From Prosapia bicincta (Eukaryota > Arthropoda > Insecta > Hemiptera > Cercopidae): a stretch of DNA of 64,000 nucleotides. The position numbers and the translations under genes were made by a program. The notes beneath the pieces were generated by a model. The model did not search any database and was not told the origin of the DNA. It worked only from the letters and a program-made list of their open reading frames with translations. Positions 35,971 to 45,898 of the stretch are shown in pieces (the stretch's first letter is position 1; each line of letters begins with the position of its first letter). The stretch is taken from contig JBAIZL010000004.1 of NCBI GenBank assembly GCA_036971475.1, forward strand, positions 70,727,893 to 70,791,892, read 5' to 3'.

Positions 35971-37997
35971 TACCATGACATATCTAATTAAACCTATGCA
36001 CATTCGATGGTTATAGCTGCAATAGCGTTGTAAAGATAGCTAATTTCAGTTGTTTAGGGGATCGACTGTAGAGATGTAGCGACCCTACGAGAACACGCTC
36101 GTACGCGCTGACTTGCTTACCTGTTCCCCTAGGTTTTCCATGACATATCTAATTAAACCTATGCACATTCGATGGTTATAGCTGCAATAGCGTTGTAAAG
36201 ATAGCTAATTTCAGTTGTTTAGGGGATCGACTGTAGAGATGTAGCGACCCTACGAGAACACGCTCGTACGCGCTGACTTGCTTACCTGTTCCCCTAGGTT
36301 TTCCATGATATATCTATGCACATTCGATGGTTATAGCTGCAATAGCGTTGTAAAGATAGCTAATTTCAGTTGTTTAGGGGATCGACTGTAGAGATGTAGC
36401 GACCCTACGAGAACACGCCCGTACGCGCTGACTTGCTTACCTGTTCCCCTAGGTTTTCCATGATCGATGGTTATAGCTGCAATAGCGTTGTAAAGATAGC
36501 TAATTTCAGTTGTTTAGGGGATCGACTGTAGAGATGTAGCGACCCTACGAGAACACGCTCGTACGCGCTGACTTGCTTACCTGTTCCCCTAGGTTTTCCA
36601 TGATATATCTATGCACATTCGATGGTTATAGCTGCAATAGCGTTGTAAAGATAGCTAATTTCAGTTGTTTAGGGGATCGACTGTAGAGATGTAGCGACCC
36701 TACGAGAACACGCTCGTACGCGCTCACTTGCTTACCTGTTCCCCTAGGTTTTCCATGACATATCTAATTAAACCTATGCACATTCGATGGTTATAGCTGC
36801 AATAGCGTTGTAAAGATAGCTAATTTCAGTTGTTTAGGGGATCGACTGTAGAGATGTAGCGACCCTACGAGAACACGCTCGTACGCGCTGACTTGCTTAC
36901 CTGTTCCCCTAGGTTTTCCATGATATATCTATGCACATTCGATGGTTATAGCTGCAATAGCGTTGTAAAGATAGCTAATTTCAGTTGTTTAGGGGATCGA
37001 CTGTAGAGATGTAGCGACCCTACGAGAACACGCCCGTACGCGCTGACTTGCTTACCTGTTCCCCTAGGTTTTCCATGATATATCTATGCACATTCGATGG
37101 TTATAGCTGCAATAGCGTTGTAAAGATAGCTAATTTCAGTTGTTTAGGGGATCGACTGTAGAGATGTAGCGACCCTACGAGAACACGCTCGTACGCGCTC
37201 ACTTGCTTACCTGTTCCCCTAGGTTTTCCATGACATATCTAATTAAACCTATGCACAATCGATGGTTATAGCTGCAATAGCGTTGTAAAGATAGCTAATT
37301 TCAGTTGTTTAGGGGATCGACTGTAGAGATGTAGCGACCCTACGAGAACACGCTCGTACGCGCTGACTTGCTTACCTGTTCCCCTAGGTTTTCCATGATA
37401 TATCTATGCACATTCGATGGTTATAGCTGCAATAGCGTTGTAAAGATAGCTAATTTCAGTTGTTTAGGGGATCGACTGTAGAGATGTAGCGACCCTACGA
37501 GAACACGCTCGTACGCGCTCACTTGCTTACCTGTTCCCCTAGGTTTTCCATGACATATCTAATTAAACCTATGCACATTCGATGGTTATAGCTGCAATAG
37601 CGTTGTAAAGATAGCTAATTTCAGTTGTTTAGGGGATCGACTGTAGAGATGTAGCGACCCTACGAGAACACGCTCGTACGCGCTGACTTGCTTACCTGTT
37701 CCCCTAGGTTTTCCATGATATATCTATGCACATTCGATGGTTATAGCTGCAATAGCGTTGTAAAGATAGCTAATTTCAGTTGTTTAGGGGATCGACTGTA
37801 GAGATGTAGCGACCCTACGAGAACACGCTCGTACGCGCTCACTTGCTTACCTGTTCCCCTAGGTTTTCCATGACATATCTAATTAAACCTATGCACATTC
37901 GATGGTTATAGCTGCAATAGCGTTGTAAAGATAGCTAATTTCAGTTGTTTAGGGGATCGACTGTAGAGATGTAGCGACCCTACGAGAACACGCTCGT
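35971..37997. repeat. 140/155/165-bp satellite, left part (about 13 units)
   Basis: Units share a core from GATGGTTATAGCTGCAATAG to CCCCTAGGTTTTCCATGA and differ in the following linker: 25 bp more (CATATCTAATTAAACCTATG...), 15 bp more (TATATCTATGCACATTC) or none. Start-to-start distances from 36,006 are 165, 155, 140, 155, 165, 155, 155, 165, 155, 165, 155 and 165. The last unit is cut at 37,997 by the LINE insertion. Confidence 0.97.
37984..37997 (+). repeat. Target-site duplication, left copy
   Basis: GAGAACACGCTCGT, identical to 43,755-43,768. It overlaps a perfect palindrome in the satellite (ACGAG, loop AACACG, CTCGT; 37,982-37,997), so the insertion point is the 3' edge of a hairpin arm. 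Confidence 0.95.
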
Positions 37998-38503
37998 CCC
38001 CGCAGGGGGGTGCGGACTAGCCGCACCTACGAGGGATTTGGCGTCCCTCGCGGTACCCTAGCCTAACACTACACCACTCACAAAGCATACACACACACAT
38101 ACACACACCAACACAATATATACACATTTCAACACTTACATCTTCTCTTAGGGAATTTTGACTGGTCAGAACCGTTGCGCGTTGGGAGTGCTGAAAAGTC
38201 CAGAGCGTGACAAACTCTGGTCTGGGACGCTGCTGTGAGCTTGCTCTGCCGAAGACGTATGCGCGGTTGCTGGTCCGCTAGCCACTTCGGTCCTTGGTCA
38301 GGGAGTGTCCGCGGTGCACAGGTGTCGGAGCCTGTGCACAGTATTACGAGTTCTCGACTGATGCCCATCCAGTCGAGCTAAGGAGGAAACTATGGGCCCC
38401 AGAGTTCCGGGGGTTGGAAATGATCGAAAGTGATCCATGGGTGTACCCGTTCTTATAGTCTCGCCCGTAACGCCTGACACGATGGTTAGCTTAATAACAA
38501 ATT
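37998..38503 (+). promoter_or_regulatory. LINE 5' UTR with terminal RNA hairpins
   Basis: The first 55 nt contain three consecutive perfect stems: CCCC/GGGG (loop GCA, 37,998-38,008), GTGCGG/CCGCAC (loop ACTAG, 38,010-38,026) and GAGGGA/TCCCTC (38,031-38,049). Non-LTR elements of this type normally carry an internal promoter in the 5' UTR, and some carry 5' self-cleaving ribozymes. The stems are seen; either role is inference. The sequence CCTACGAG (38,026-38,033) also occurs in the satellite just before the insertion point. The rest of the UTR is much richer in G+C than the surroundings. Confidence 0.6.
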
Positions 38504-39841
38504 ATGGAAAACCAACAAATGTCCAACCAGTTTAATGTAAAGAGGCGTCGTGAGGTTTCTCCGAAAATGCCTAGAGAAGTAAATAGTGGTAAAGAAATGA
38601 ATTTAGAATCACCAAAGTTCCTAATTGTGTCTTGCACAGAAACTGGAAAAGATCTGTCAAAGGTATCGCCTTTTGTAATACAAAAGGCTATAACTGGATG
38701 TGCAGCAGGACCCGTCTCTTCCATAAGGAAGTTACGGAACGGAACGCTGCTGTTGGAAACAAGCAATTCAAAGCAGTCACAGCTATTATTAAAAATGACC
38801 TCCTTCTTTGATCAGGTCAAGGTTTCGGTGGCTCCCCACAAAACCTTGAACTCATCAAAGGGAGTAATATCATGCAGGGATCTGTTGTATGTCCGTGAGG
38901 ACGAAATCAAATCAGAACTGGTATCAGAAGGTGTAACAGAAGTCGTACGAATTATGAGGATGGAAAACGGTCAGAGAGTTCCAACAACATCAATTATCCT
39001 GACATTCGGGAAACCATCTATCCCGGAATATTTATATGCTGGCTATCAACGACTTTCTGTTAGGCCCTACGTTCCCAATCCACGCCGGTGCTTTAAATGC
39101 CAACGTTTTGGACACGTAAGTTCTACTTGCTCCAAGCCAGAGGTATGCGGACAGTGTGCATCTGAAGGCCATACTGATAAGGTTTGCACAAGTGCTCCGA
39201 AATGCCCAAACTGTGCTGGTGATCACCCTGCTCGCTCCTTTAACTGTCCAAAGTTCAAGGAGGAGAAAGCGATCCTCAGTATAATGGCAAAGGACAAAAC
39301 ATCTTTCCACGAAGCGAAAAAGAAGTTCAAGTCAACTCAACCTAGACTTGAAACGAAATCTTATGCCTCAGCTATCACCACTGAGAAGTCGTGTTCCAAC
39401 TGCGTTGAGCTAAACAAGAAAATTGAAGTTCTCACGGACCAAGTTAGCCAGCTATTAGCTTTGGTGACGAAAAATTCTGTTTCCAACTTAAATAATAATG
39501 TTGAATGTGCGAAGAAATCTCCATTGCCAGATACCTCTGGTAGAGTTAGAAGAAGCAAGACACTATTAGAGACAAGTGTGAAACCTATTCCAACTAATAA
39601 TAATAATAATAATAAAAATAACAATAACAACAAAACTGCACCTGTGAAAGTGGGTGCAAAATTAAAAGCGACTCAAAAGAGGACCATTTCTAACTCCCCT
39701 TCTGAGTCAAAAAATTCCTCAGATTCCACCACTACAATAGTGGTGATGGATTCTGATGATTCTTTGCCTGGAACGTCCAACATTCCAGGCCAACAAATTG
39801 TCAATGACGGCAGTGAGAGCCAGGTGAATCCATTTCACTAA
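38504..39841 (+). CDS. LINE ORF1, Gag-like nucleic-acid-binding protein (445 aa)
   Basis: This is the RNA-binding chaperone that packages the element RNA into a ribonucleoprotein for target-primed reverse transcription. Residues about 40-190 resemble the region that precedes the knuckles in I-group ORF1 proteins (including LNSSKGVISCRDLL and RPYVPNPRRCFKCQRFGH). Three zinc knuckles follow: C196-x2-C199-x4-H204-x4-C209, C215-x2-C218-x4-H223-x4-C228 and C234-x2-C237-x3-H241-x6-C248. A Lys-rich segment, an asparagine run (about 365-376, from an AAT/AAC microsatellite) and a Ser/Asp-rich tail complete it. The first ATG after the 5' UTR gives the full domain. The stop lies 6 bp before the ORF2 ATG, so ORF2 translation probably depends on reinitiation or a similar mechanism. 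No lesion is seen. Confidence 0.95.
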   Translation: MENQQMSNQFNVKRRREVSPKMPREVNSGKEMNLESPKFLIVSCTETGKDLSKVSPFVIQKAITGCAAGPVSSIRKLRNGTLLLETSNSKQSQLLLKMTSFFDQVKVSVAPHKTLNSSKGVISCRDLLYVREDEIKSELVSEGVTEVVRIMRMENGQRVPTTSIILTFGKPSIPEYLYAGYQRLSVRPYVPNPRRCFKCQRFGHVSSTCSKPEVCGQCASEGHTDKVCTSAPKCPNCAGDHPARSFNCPKFKEEKAILSIMAKDKTSFHEAKKKFKSTQPRLETKSYASAITTEKSCSNCVELNKKIEVLTDQVSQLLALVTKNSVSNLNNNVECAKKSPLPDTSGRVRRSKTLLETSVKPIPTNNNNNNKNNNNNKTAPVKVGAKLKATQKRTISNSPSESKNSSDSTTTIVVMDSDDSLPGTSNIPGQQIVNDGSESQVNPFH

Positions 39842-39847
39842 AATACA

Positions 39848-42800
39848 ATGTCCACACCTAAACAAACCGTGATTCAGTGGAACATTAACGGTGTTAGAAG
39901 TCACATTGAGGATCTCAAATTAATTGTAAGGGATGAGTCCCCTATGTACATTTGTATTCAGGAGACACATCTTCATGAATCGCACAATTTCCATCTAAGG
40001 GAGTATTCAGTTTACAGATCAGACTTCGTTACAGAAAATCGAGCTAGAGGTGGCGTAGCCATTCTAGCCCGTGACTGTGTCGACGCCGTTTCTCTGAACT
40101 TAATAACTCCCTTACAAGCAGTAGCAATTCAAACAGCTGTTCCATACAAACTCACTCTCTGTTGTGTCTACCTCCCACCAAGTGACAACCTGCTACAGAG
40201 AGATCTTGTAGACCTTATGAATCAGTTGCCGCCTCCGTTTTTATTAGTGGGCGATTTCAATGCCCACCATGTTTCATGGGGTTCCCCAGAATGCAACCCG
40301 CGAGGTAATCTGATCGAAAGCATCAGATCGGAACTGGATTTATACCTGCTAAATGACGGTTCTCAGACACATTTAGCAGCGTCAACAGGTGGATGGACAG
40401 CTGTAGACTTGTCATTATGCAGTCCTGTCTTGGCTACAAGGCTAAAATGGTCAGCATTGCCTGATCCTTACAGTAGCGACCACATTCCTATTGAGATCTC
40501 TTTGTGTGACTCCTCACCCTGTTGTGTTCGACATCCCCGTTGGATCCTGAAAAAAGCCAACTGGGAACAATTTTCACAAGATCTAGAATCACTGGACGTG
40601 GATTACTTGGCTCCCATTGATGACATTGTCAATTCATTTACAAAAACCGTTTTGAATGCCGCCGGAAAGGCAATTCCGAAAACCTCATCCAAACCACGAC
40701 GACCACCTGTTCCGTGGTGGAATGATGAGTGCACTGTGATCCTTCGTCAACGGAGAAAAGCTTTGAACCAGTTCAAGAGACATCCAACGAGTGAAAACCT
40801 GGAAAAATATAAAATCTTCCGTGCGATAGCACGGAGAATATTTAGGCAAAGTAAACGAGAATCATGGTCGCAGTACATTGGCACAATTACAAGAACTACA
40901 GCTCCATCTACAGTATGGAAGAAATTACGATCAGTCTGTGGCATTTCCGTTCCGAAGCCATTAATTTCATTAAAGCATCCGGATGGAGTTATGACCACGG
41001 ACTGTGAGGAAATTGCCAATGTACTAGCGTTATCGTTTTCAAAACATTCTTCATCTTCTGCATACAAGGACGCTTTCCAGGTGTACAAACGTAAACAGGA
41101 AGCCTTACCTTTCACCGTCGGAGTGTCTGGAGATTCTTGTTTAAATAACCATTTCTCTATCGACGAACTAGAGTCAGCTCTCTCGTCAACGAAGGATTCT
41201 GCTCCAGGCCCGGATGATATTGTATACTCCATGATTAAAAATCTACCACCGTCGGCAAAACTAGTTCTCCTTCGGATATACAACCGTATATTCGAGGAGC
41301 ACGGTTTTCCCGATGCATGGTTAGAAGCGACAATAATTCCTCTTCTAAAACAAGGAAAGGACAAAACTAATCCCAGTAGTTACAGACCCATCTCGCTGAC
41401 CAGCTGCCTATGCAAACTACTGGAGAAGATGGTCAACCGTCGTCTTGTCTGGTATCTAGAAACAAACAAACTTCTTTCTAACGTTCAGTGTGGTTCCAGA
41501 CAAGGACGTTCATCAGTTGACCAATTGGTTTTGTTGGAGTCAGCTATACAGAATGCCTTCATCTTACGACAAACACTGGTAGCTGTTTTCTTTGACCTTG
41601 AGAAGGCATATGACATGGCATGGAGAAGAGGAATTTTGAACATATTGAAATCATGGGGTATACAAGGTAACATTCTTGCTTTTATAAAAAATTATTTGAA
41701 TAACAGGACTTTCCGTGTACGTCTAGGAGGCATATATTCTGATCGTTGCGAACTAGAGAATGGTGTACCACAGGGTGGCGTTTTGAGTGTGACGCTGTTT
41801 GCTGTTGCCATTAACAGCGTCACCTCAAACGTACAGTCACCGGTCCACTGTTCCCTGTTTGTAGACGATTTTTGTATATATATGGCTGCTAGAAGTATGG
41901 CAACAGCGGAAAGATCCTTACAATTAGTAATTAATAAATTGCAAGAGTGGACCAAATCTACGGGCTTCAAGTTTTCGGCTTCGAAGACCCAGTGTATAGC
42001 ATTTAGTCGTCGCAGGCAACACCAGGAACCTATTCTTTATCTTGATGGTACGCGGCTTCAAACCGCGGATAATGTGAGATTTTTGGGTCTTTTATTGGAT
42101 AAAAGACTTTCGTGGAGTCCACATGTTCGTGATTTGAAGGTGAGATGCAGCAAGATATTGGATATGTTGAGAGTTCTAAGTGGTACAAATTGGGGAGCAG
42201 ACAGAACCTGTATGCTCCGTTTCTATCGCGCCGTTGTAAGATCGCGCATAGATTACGGCTGTATAGCCTATTCATCTGCTCGACCTACGGTTCTGAAACT
42301 CCTGGATTCAATACATCACGCTGGTCTTAGACTTTCTACTGGTGCTTTTAGATCAAGCCCAATCTCCAGCCTTCTAGTTGAAGCTGGAGAACCATCTCTC
42401 TCTATGCGACGTCAAATGCTACAAATTTCTTATTACACTGGTCTTCGAAGTAAACCTAAACATCCGGCATTCAAAGCAGTTTTTGATAACCACCTTGAGG
42501 ATCGTTACAATATGCGTCAACGTTCAACTGCTCCCTTCGGAATAAGAACGTTGCGCATTTTTAATAATCTAAATTTAGAACATCCACCTATATTCGAACG
42601 AACATCATGCTACATCCCTCCATGGACAATACAAAAGCCAAAATGTGACTTCTCATTGTCCATGTACCTAAAACACAATACTCCTGGCGTTATTTATCGT
42701 CAGGAGTTTTTGCAGATTCAACAAACTCACCAACACACTGTGACTATATTCACAGACGGTTCAAAACTGGACAATGGGATAGGTTGTGCATTTTATATGG

Positions 42801-43543
42801 AAGGACAAACTTTCACTTACGGATTGCCCTCAGCCTGTAGTGTTTTTACTGCAGAACTTTATGCAATTTTCCAAGCTTTAAGATCAATTCCGTCTGCAAA
42901 ATCTAAATATCTTGTGTGTTGTGATTCCAAAAGTGCTCTCCAGGCTATTCAGGAAATGTACACTAAGAACCCTTTGGTTGGAGACATCTTGTGCTCTATA
43001 CACAGGCTCCAATTACGAGGTGTCGAGGTGTCATTTCTCTGGGTGCCTGGTCACTGTGGAATATTCGGAAACACTAAAGCAGATGAAGGTGCAAAATTAG
43101 CTACAGGTATGTTGCCATCGACACAACGTGTGATGGCATCAGATTTTGTATGCAAAGTTAAAACTACACTATTCTCTGTTTGGAATGAAGAATGGCAAAA
43201 TGTAAATAGAAACAAGCTGAGGGACATCAAAAATACCGTCCGACCATGGAGGACATCTGTTCGTTCGAATCGTAGGGAGGAAGTGGTGGTTACTCGACTT
43301 CGCATCGGCCACTCTTTGTTAACGCATGGATGGTTGATGCGACATGAGGATCCACCACTATGTCCGTTTTGTAGAAATAATATTACAATCAAGCATATCC
43401 TGCTTGATTGTAATGAGTTGACAAATTTATATATACGTTACGATCTTCTAGGTAGTTTAAAGGTGGTTTTAAGGGACGATGTCACGGCTATCGACCGTGT
43501 CCTTGCTTTCTTACGCCACCTTAATATATTTAATAATATTTAA
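39848..43543 (+). CDS. LINE ORF2, endonuclease / reverse transcriptase / RNase H (1,231 aa)
   Basis: This polyprotein nicks target DNA and reverse-transcribes the element RNA at the nick. The N-terminal APE-type endonuclease (about 1-225) shows QWNING (N12, N14), QETH (E39), GDFNAHH (D136, N138, H140) and SSDH (D211, H212). The RT domain (about 470-745) shows FFDLEKAYD (D583), GVPQGGVLS (639 onward) and FVDD (671-674), a variant of YADD with both aspartates kept. RNase H (about 964-1085) has TDGSK (D970), TAEL (E1003), CCDSK (D1026), GHCG (H1069) and KADE (D1079). A C-terminal knuckle C1172-x2-C1175-x7-H1183-x4-C1188 is typical of the group. All catalytic residues are present and the length is normal, so the protein is predicted to be functional. 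Confidence 0.97.
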   Translation: MSTPKQTVIQWNINGVRSHIEDLKLIVRDESPMYICIQETHLHESHNFHLREYSVYRSDFVTENRARGGVAILARDCVDAVSLNLITPLQAVAIQTAVPYKLTLCCVYLPPSDNLLQRDLVDLMNQLPPPFLLVGDFNAHHVSWGSPECNPRGNLIESIRSELDLYLLNDGSQTHLAASTGGWTAVDLSLCSPVLATRLKWSALPDPYSSDHIPIEISLCDSSPCCVRHPRWILKKANWEQFSQDLESLDVDYLAPIDDIVNSFTKTVLNAAGKAIPKTSSKPRRPPVPWWNDECTVILRQRRKALNQFKRHPTSENLEKYKIFRAIARRIFRQSKRESWSQYIGTITRTTAPSTVWKKLRSVCGISVPKPLISLKHPDGVMTTDCEEIANVLALSFSKHSSSSAYKDAFQVYKRKQEALPFTVGVSGDSCLNNHFSIDELESALSSTKDSAPGPDDIVYSMIKNLPPSAKLVLLRIYNRIFEEHGFPDAWLEATIIPLLKQGKDKTNPSSYRPISLTSCLCKLLEKMVNRRLVWYLETNKLLSNVQCGSRQGRSSVDQLVLLESAIQNAFILRQTLVAVFFDLEKAYDMAWRRGILNILKSWGIQGNILAFIKNYLNNRTFRVRLGGIYSDRCELENGVPQGGVLSVTLFAVAINSVTSNVQSPVHCSLFVDDFCIYMAARSMATAERSLQLVINKLQEWTKSTGFKFSASKTQCIAFSRRRQHQEPILYLDGTRLQTADNVRFLGLLLDKRLSWSPHVRDLKVRCSKILDMLRVLSGTNWGADRTCMLRFYRAVVRSRIDYGCIAYSSARPTVLKLLDSIHHAGLRLSTGAFRSSPISSLLVEAGEPSLSMRRQMLQISYYTGLRSKPKHPAFKAVFDNHLEDRYNMRQRSTAPFGIRTLRIFNNLNLEHPPIFERTSCYIPPWTIQKPKCDFSLSMYLKHNTPGVIYRQEFLQIQQTHQHTVTIFTDGSKLDNGIGCAFYMEGQTFTYGLPSACSVFTAELYAIFQALRSIPSAKSKYLVCCDSKSALQAIQEMYTKNPLVGDILCSIHRLQLRGVEVSFLWVPGHCGIFGNTKADEGAKLATGMLPSTQRVMASDFVCKVKTTLFSVWNEEWQNVNRNKLRDIKNTVRPWRTSVRSNRREEVVVTRLRIGHSLLTHGWLMRHEDPPLCPFCRNNITIKHILLDCNELTNLYIRYDLLGSLKVVLRDDVTAIDRVLAFLRHLNIFNNI

Positions 43544-43707
43544 ATTTTGTATAATTTTAGGTTCTTTAGTTTTAGATTATTACAATTAGTTTTAAACATT
43601 TATTTTATTTTATTCTGTTTTATTTTGATTAGTTTTATTTATGAAGTATTATTTTAAAATCTCAACTTTAGTTAGGCGATGATAACCTCAATAGGTTTTT
43701 CGCCTGG

Positions 43708-43754
<47 letters not shown>
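43544..43754 (+). other. LINE 3' UTR, terminal hairpin and A tail
   Basis: A two-part stem lies at the 3' end: AGGCGA (43,674-43,679) pairs with TCGCCT (43,700-43,705), and AACCT (43,684-43,688) pairs with AGGTT (43,693-43,697) around the loop CAAT. Two G residues and 47 A residues (43,708-43,754) follow. Terminal 3' hairpins are recognised by the RT of several LINEs; that role here is inferred. No AATAAA signal is visible just before the tail. Confidence 0.8.
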
Positions 43755-43759
<5 letters not shown>

Positions 43760-44858
43760 CACGCTCGTACGCGCTGACTTGCTTACCTGTTCCCCTAGGT
43801 TTTCCATGATATATCTATGCACATTCGATGGTTATAGCTGCATTAGCGTTGTAAAGATAGCTAATTTCAGTTGTTTAGGGGATCGACTGTAGAGATGTAG
43901 CGACCCTACGAGAACACGCTCGTACTCGCTGACTTGCTTACCTGTTCCCCAAGGTTTTCCATGATCGATGGTTATAGCTGCAATAGCGTTGTAAAGATAG
44001 CTAATTTCAGTTGTTTAGGGGATCGACTGTAGAGATGTAGCGACCCTACGAGAACACGCTCGTACTCGCTGACTTGCTTACCTGTTCCCCAAGGTTTTCC
44101 ATGATCGATGGTTATAGCTGCAATAGCGTTGTAAAGATAGCTAATTTCAGTTGTTTAGGGGATCGACTGTAGAGATGTAGCGACCCTACGAGAACACGCT
44201 CGTACGCGCTGACTTGCTTACCTGTTCCCCTAGGTTTTCCATGATATATCTATGCACATTCGATGGTTATAGCTGCAATAGCGTTGTAAAGATAGCTAAT
44301 TTCAGTTGTTTAGGGGATCGACTGTAGAGATGTAGCGACCCTACGAGAACACGCTCGTACTCGCTGACTTGCTTACCTGTTCCCCAAGGTTTTCCATGAT
44401 CGATGGTTATAGCTGCAATAGCGTTGTAAAGATAGCTAATTTCAGTTGTTTAGGGGATCGACTGTAGAGATGTAGCGACCCTACGAGAACACGCTCGTAC
44501 GCGCTGACTTGCTTACCTGTTCCCCTAGGTTTTCCATGACATATCTAATTAAACCTATGCACATTCGATGGTTATAGCTGCAATAGCGTTGTAAAGATAG
44601 CTAATTTCAGTTGTTTAGGGGATCGACTGTAGAGATGTAGCGACCCTACGAGAACACGCTCGTACGCGCTGACTTGCTTACCTGTTCGCCTAGGTTTTCC
44701 ATGATATATCTATGCACATTCGATGGTTATAGCTGCAATAGCGTTGTAAAGATAGCTAATTTCAGTTGTTTAGGGGATCGACTGTAGAGATGTAGCGACC
44801 CTACGAGAACACGCCCGTACGCGCTGACTTGCTTACCTGTTCCCCTAGGTTTTCCATG
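43755..44858. repeat. 140/155/165-bp satellite, right part (about 7 units), with target-site duplication
   Basis: It starts with the second duplication copy (43,755-43,768) and continues the same satellite. Core starts at 43,827, 43,967, 44,107, 44,262, 44,402, 44,567 and 44,722 give spacings of 140, 140, 155, 140, 165 and 155. Several right-hand units carry GTACTCGCTGAC and CCCCAAGG variants not seen to the left of the LINE. Confidence 0.97.
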
Positions 44859-44905
44859 AGTCACCTATAAGGTTCTTGGTCTACAAAACTAAATTTTTTC
44901 AAACA

Positions 44906-45129
44906 GTTACAATCTGGTAATTTTCACAGACATTTTTAAGATTCTATGTCTTATTCCTTGGAAATAAGGCCAAACATGACGCCCTTGTGTCTGGGTTTAA
45001 TGTAATTTATTAATACAGGTTATGCCTGGTATCTTACTAGGAGTAACATGTTTACGTCGTGTTTGGCCTTTATTTCCATATAATATTTGTAGAATCCAAA
45101 ATTTTCAGTAAAAATTACGTAAATGTAAC
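44906..45129. mobile_element. Foldback MITE-like inverted repeat (224 bp)
   Basis: The left arm begins GTTACAATCTGGTAATTTTC and the right arm, read inward on the other strand, begins GTTACATTTACGTAATTTT. The arms stay complementary for about 75-90 bp at roughly 75-80% identity, including GGAAATAAGGCCAAACA at the left against its complement near 45,060-45,080. There is no coding. The target duplication is not clear (ACA on the right, AACA on the left), so the superfamily is unassigned. Confidence 0.7.
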
Positions 45130-45811
45130 ACATTAAAAATGTTTAGTTTCTTAGACCATGGGCGAGTAGTTGAATCATCGGCAGCAAATAGGCCGCCTGG
45201 CCTGTTCAGCGCGAGTGTGTGTGTGAGTATAACAGATTGTAATTTATTTGGATTTGCTTCGTTGTTGTAGCAATAAGCCTCTGAAAATGACATGGGAATA
45301 AAAACGTCCATAAAAATTTAATTGGATATTTCTTGGTTAACGTTCTTTCGTTTAGTTTATGTTTGATTCCATAACTTGAATGTTTGTTTTAGAAATAAAA
45401 TAATGCCCCGTGATATTGAACATTTTAATGCCATTATCAACTTACTCTAAATTGGCCTGCTGTAAATTTAGTTTCTAGTACGCCTTAATCTTCCCTGAAT
45501 TCACTATTGAAACCTTTTTCTAACACTGGAATAATGTAAATTGGCGTTTTCATGTGTACCCGGACGTAGACGTGTTCTTCATAGAAGTATGAGTCACTGT
45601 CTTTAGGTGGTAACTATTTTTGTATTATAATTCGATATAGGTTTACTCTATTACGTGTTTAAATGATTCGCGAGAGCATAAATAGATGCATTAACCACGC
45701 AACATACTTCAATATGTTAGGTGGGAACATTAACAAAAACATATTTTACGCCTTATTTGAGAACTTGTTTTACCTTTGTTTTTTCAATTCATTCTTTTAG
45801 CTCACACTTTC

Positions 45812-45814
<3 letters not shown>
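45130..45814. other. No gene recognised
   Basis: Unique-looking AT-rich DNA between the foldback element and an (AT)n tract. Confidence 0.5.

Positions 45815-45897
<83 letters not shown>
45815..45897. repeat. (AT)n microsatellite at the Penelope-like 5' edge
   Basis: About 41 AT dinucleotides ending exactly where the Penelope-like coding similarity begins. Confidence 0.97.

Positions 45898-45898
<1 letters not shown>

Larger units (their letters stand above)
37998..43754 (+). mobile_element. Full-length I-group non-LTR retrotransposon (LINE)
   Basis: A 5,757-bp element with a 506-bp 5' UTR, ORF1, a 6-bp gap, ORF2, a 164-bp 3' UTR and a 47-nt A tail. It is bounded by a perfect 14-bp target-site duplication. 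Removing the element and one duplication copy restores a satellite unit of exactly 155 bp. Both ORFs are open, the tail is uninterrupted and the duplication perfect, so it inserted recently and may be active. The domain set (APE-type endonuclease, RT, RNase H, C-terminal CCHC) places it in the I group (I, Nimb, LOA, R1 relatives). Which clade within that group cannot be settled without a tree. Confidence 0.95.

Noticed and set aside
37998..38060. HDV-like ribozyme at the LINE 5' end
   Set aside because: Three stems are present, but I could not place the nested double pseudoknot or the catalytic C. Kept only as structured RNA.
38129..43392. Minus-strand open frames inside the LINE (up to 205 codons)
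   Set aside because: They are shadows of ORF1, ORF2 or the GC-richer 5' UTR and contain no domain.
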